A stretch of DNA of 64,000 nt from assembly GCF_017487405.1 (NCBI RefSeq), contig NZ_CP062222.1, positions 496,001 to 560,000 on the forward strand. The letters are read 5' to 3'. The notes beneath the pieces were generated by a model. The model made no database searches, was not told the DNA's origin, and saw nothing but the letters and a program-made list of their open reading frames with translations. The translations under genes were made by a program, and so were the position numbers. Shown piece after piece: positions 61,719 through 64,000 of the stretch. The stretch's first letter is position 1, and each line of letters opens with the position of its first letter. The stretch comes from Brevundimonas goettingensis (GTDB lineage Bacteria; Pseudomonadota; Alphaproteobacteria; Caulobacterales; Caulobacteraceae).

Positions 61719-62140
61719 GCACCCCTGTAAAGATCGTCATGGTCGAAGACGATCATGGCCACGCCAAGCTGATCGAGAAAAACATCCGCCGGGCCAACAT
61801 CTCCAACGAGATCGTGCATTTCGATTCCGGCCAGCCGGCGCTGGATTATCTGTTCTCGGACGAAATCCGCTCGAACGGCCCGATGCTGATCCTGCTGGAC
61901 CTCAACCTGCCCGACATGCAGGGCACGGACATCCTGGCCGAGGTCAAGAAGGATGAGCGGCTGCGCCGCGCGCCCGTCGTCGTCCTGACCACCACCGACG
62001 ACAAGGCCGAGATCCAGCGCTGCTACGACCTGGGCTGCAACGTCTACATCACCAAGCCCGTCGACTATGAAAGCTTCGCCGGCGCCATCCGCCAGCTGGG
62101 CCTGTTCCTGTCGGTGATGCAGGCGCCCGACATCGAATGA
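61715..62140 (+). CDS. Single-domain response regulator (Rcp1-like)
   Basis: Start GTG 61715 in the kinase stop. The 141-residue receiver has [15 protein letters not shown] with the acidic pair, phospho-Asp62 in [13 protein letters not shown], Thr in VVLTTTDD and Lys in YITKPVDYE. There is no output domain. Such Rcp-type receivers take phosphate from the adjacent phytochrome-like kinase and pass it on, here perhaps to the downstream receiver-kinase. The next gene begins four bases before its stop. Confidence 0.92.
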   Translation: MSTPVKIVMVEDDHGHAKLIEKNIRRANISNEIVHFDSGQPALDYLFSDEIRSNGPMLILLDLNLPDMQGTDILAEVKKDERLRRAPVVVLTTTDDKAEIQRCYDLGCNVYITKPVDYESFAGAIRQLGLFLSVMQAPDIE

Positions 62141-63189
62141 CATCTGAAAAGCCGCCAGAGTCCAGGCTCACCCGGCTCCTCTACATCGACGATGACGCCG
62201 GCCTGGCCCGGCTGGTCCAGAAGGAACTGGGCCGGCATGGCTATGAGGTGACCTGCGCCGTCGACGGGGATGCGGGGCTGGAGGCTCTGGCGGCGGCGAC
62301 CTACGACGTCTGCGCCCTGGATCACTACATGCCCGGCCGCGACGGCCTCGACGTCCTGCCCGACATCCTGGCCATGCCGAGCCCGCCTCCGGTCGTCTAT
62401 GTCACAGGCGCCCAGGAAGGCCGCATCGCCGTCGCCGCCCTGCGCGCCGGCGCCGCCGACTATGTGATCAAGGACGTGTCGGAGGACTTCACCTCCCTGC
62501 TGCGCTCGGCCCTGGAAGACGCCCTGCTGCGTCGCCGCCTGCAGCGCGAGAACGACGAGGCCGTCGAACAGGTGCGTCTGGCCCGCGACCGCGCCGAGGC
62601 CATGTTGCGCGAGGTCAATCACCGGGTCGGCAACTCCCTGCAGCTGGTCTCGACCTTCATGTCGCTGCAGCTGCGCCATCTCGCCGACGACGGCGCTCGC
62701 AACGCCCTGCGCGAGGCCCAGGCCCGGATCGAGGCCGTGGCCCACGTCCACCGCCGTCTCTATACATCGGGCGACATGTCCTCGGTCGCCATGGATGAGT
62801 ACCTCGCCGGGCTGATCGACGAACTGGGCAAGTCCCTGGGCCCCGACGAAGGCTCCCCGACCCTGGTTCTTGAGGCCGTTCCCATGCGCGTTTCGACCGA
62901 CCAGGCCGTGTCCCTGGGCGTGGTCGTCACCGAACTGGTCACCAACGCCGTCAAATACGCCTATGCGCCGGGGCAGGGGGGCGAGATCCGCATCATCCTG
63001 CGGCCCGACGCCGACGGCCGCGCGCTTCTGACCGTTGAGGACGACGGGCCCGGCATGGGAGACGGTTCGCCCAAGGGTACGGGCCTCGGAGGCAAGATCA
63101 TCTCGGCCATGGCCTCGGGCCTGCGTTCGGTCGTCGAGTTCGACCATGCGCACAAGGGCGTCCGCGCCCGCCTGGCCTTCGACCTCTGA
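62137..63189 (+). CDS. Receiver-HisKA_2 family sensor kinase (soluble)
   Basis: A 350-residue soluble protein: an N-terminal receiver ([10 protein letters not shown], phospho-Asp62 in [12 protein letters not shown], Lys in YVIKDVSED) followed by a HisKA_2 kinase with His162 in [21 protein letters not shown] and HATPase motifs ([30 protein letters not shown]). HisKA_2 kinases in alphaproteobacteria often feed the general stress response regulator PhyR; no phyR or ecfG is nearby, so that link is inference. It is coupled to the receiver upstream and lies 2 bases from the NUDIX gene. Confidence 0.9.
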   Translation: MTSEKPPESRLTRLLYIDDDAGLARLVQKELGRHGYEVTCAVDGDAGLEALAAATYDVCALDHYMPGRDGLDVLPDILAMPSPPPVVYVTGAQEGRIAVAALRAGAADYVIKDVSEDFTSLLRSALEDALLRRRLQRENDEAVEQVRLARDRAEAMLREVNHRVGNSLQLVSTFMSLQLRHLADDGARNALREAQARIEAVAHVHRRLYTSGDMSSVAMDEYLAGLIDELGKSLGPDEGSPTLVLEAVPMRVSTDQAVSLGVVVTELVTNAVKYAYAPGQGGEIRIILRPDADGRALLTVEDDGPGMGDGSPKGTGLGGKIISAMASGLRSVVEFDHAHKGVRARLAFDL

Positions 63190-63191
63190 CC

Positions 63192-63635
63192 ATGGCGGCC
63201 GCGCTCCAGTTCGGCCGTCGCGATCCGGGCGTCGACTATCCGGAACGGCCCACGGCCTTCGGCCTGGTGTTCCACGACCAGAAGCTGGCCTGCGTCCGCG
63301 TCGAGCGCGCCCGGTCCTACTACGACCTGCCCGGCGGGGCGGTTGAGGCGGGTGAGACCGAGGAGGAGGCGTTGATCCGCGAGTTCCTCGAAGAGACCGG
63401 CATGACCGTCCGTCCGGTCGAGCGCATCGCCGAGGCCGGCCAGTATTTCCGCAAGTCCGACACCCGGCCGATGAACAATATCGGCGGCCTGTGGATCGCC
63501 GAGATGATCGCGCTCAATCCGGCGGTGAAGGTCGAGGCCGACCACGAACTGGTCTGGCTCCACCCGCGCACGGCCCTGGCCGAACTGCGCCATGACGCCC
63601 ACGCCTGGGCGGTCGCGAAATGGCTCAGGACCTGA
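63192..63635 (+). CDS. NUDIX hydrolase
   Basis: The 147-residue protein has a complete Nudix box (residues 48-70): GGAVEAGETEEEALIREFLEE start-to-end form with the REFLEETG core. The N-terminus PTAFGLVFHDQKLACVRVER and the C-terminal HELVWLHPRTALAELRHDAHAW are MutT-like. The substrate, a nucleoside diphosphate linked to X, is unknown. It starts 2 bases after the kinase stop, so it belongs to the signalling operon. Confidence 0.92.
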   Translation: MAAALQFGRRDPGVDYPERPTAFGLVFHDQKLACVRVERARSYYDLPGGAVEAGETEEEALIREFLEETGMTVRPVERIAEAGQYFRKSDTRPMNNIGGLWIAEMIALNPAVKVEADHELVWLHPRTALAELRHDAHAWAVAKWLRT

Positions 63636-64000
63636 CGCTGCCGGTTCGGCGTCTGCCGCTCGTGCGCTGGCCCTATGGGCTGATGCTGCCCGCGCTCGCC
63701 CTGTTCGAGGCCTTTCTCTGGTGGCAGGGCCAACCCTGGTACGGCTTGATCTGGACACCGATCATGGTGATCTCGGTCTGGCTTCTCATTCGCCCGCCTG
63801 AACTGGTCCTGACGGCGAAGGGGTTCTTCTATGGGCGCAAGGGGTTCTGGGAACCGGCCTTCTTTCGCTGGATCGATATCCAGGAGCTGTTTCTCGCCGC
63901 CGAGCGTGTCGGGCTTCAGGAGATGAGAGGGGCGATCGGCTGGACGTTTCGGCCAGAGGCCAGGCGGAAGGGACCGGTGGGGTTCCTCCTGCGGGGCATG
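63620..64000 (+). CDS. Membrane protein with PH-like domain, truncated by the window end
   Basis: An ATG at 63620 overlaps the NUDIX gene by 16 bases and the frame stays open for 127 codons to the last base. Two membrane spans (about 20-38 and 42-60; FEAFLWWQGQPWYGLIWTP between them) are followed by ELVLTAKGFFYGRKGFWEPAFFRWIDIQELF (start and end diagnostic), the pattern of small bacterial PH-domain membrane proteins. The C-terminus is outside the window. Confidence 0.7.
   Translation, partial: MAQDLTLPVRRLPLVRWPYGLMLPALALFEAFLWWQGQPWYGLIWTPIMVISVWLLIRPPELVLTAKGFFYGRKGFWEPAFFRWIDIQELFLAAERVGLQEMRGAIGWTFRPEARRKGPVGFLLRGM

Overview
The window is a GC-rich chromosomal segment from an alphaproteobacterium, most likely a member of the Caulobacteraceae and probably Brevundimonas or a close relative. 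The main evidence is the flagellar operon fliF-fliG-flbE-fliN-flbD-flhA, whose order and FlbD regulator are a Caulobacter-lineage hallmark. A CtrA-type box (TTAA-N7-TTTAC) lies upstream of fliF. No tRNA, rRNA, CRISPR array or intact insertion sequence was seen. Coding is dense, with many 1-4 base start/stop overlaps.

Layout. (1) 1-11.4 kb: the end of lpxC, then a Wzx/Wzy-dependent polysaccharide locus. It holds two FkbM methyltransferases, a DUF1801 protein, a Wzx flippase, a Wzz chain-length protein fused to a degenerate BY-kinase-like domain, a Wza lipoprotein, a WecG/TagA/CpsF glycosyltransferase, a Wzy-like ligase/polymerase, a polyprenyl-phosphate sugar-1-phosphate transferase and an acyltransferase. 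It resembles holdfast or exopolysaccharide machinery. (2) 11.4-19.2 kb: a membrane-lipid stress cluster with two Cfa-like methyltransferases, a FAD oxidoreductase, DUF1365, lipocalin, DUF1295 and DUF2177 proteins, followed by an ECF sigma factor and RskA-type anti-sigma pair. (3) 19.4-28.6 kb: uronate catabolism (uxaC-uxuB-uxaA), small and secreted unknown proteins, a PPM phosphatase-Ser/Thr kinase fusion and a family-10-type pectate lyase. The lyase and uxaC share an ATGMCACCGGT-type operator-like palindrome, which suggests one pectin-utilisation regulon. (4) 28.9-34.9 kb: a minus-strand run ohr, a frameshifted FAD monooxygenase, cobS and a secreted protein, with divergent ohrR and two visible OhrR-type operators; then a serine hydrolase, a J-domain protein and bolA.

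(5) 34.9-43.8 kb: a hybrid histidine kinase, tandem RcnB-like periplasmic proteins, a gene-poor stretch with TTTGCACT repeats, an ATP-dependent DNA ligase, a secreted unknown and an EnvZ/OmpR-type two-component pair. (6) 44-49.4 kb: a nucleoside transporter, a GST, a Phd/PIN toxin-antitoxin pair with an operator touching the start codon, a thioesterase, DUF3253, a uracil-DNA-glycosylase-family protein and a lipoprotein hydrolase. (7) 49.5-57.7 kb: the class II flagellar operon, with a full-motif class A beta-lactamase gene sitting between flbD and flhA. (8) 57.7-64 kb: a secreted SRPBCC protein, an HET-C-like secreted protein, a membrane protein and a translationally coupled signalling operon (CHASE3 kinase, single receiver, receiver-HisKA_2 kinase, NUDIX hydrolase, membrane protein cut by the window end).

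Three copies of a 123-bp palindrome-ended element (2445, 28713, 39176) and two other palindromic families occupy intergenic gaps. All functional calls come from reading motifs and context; no database search was run.
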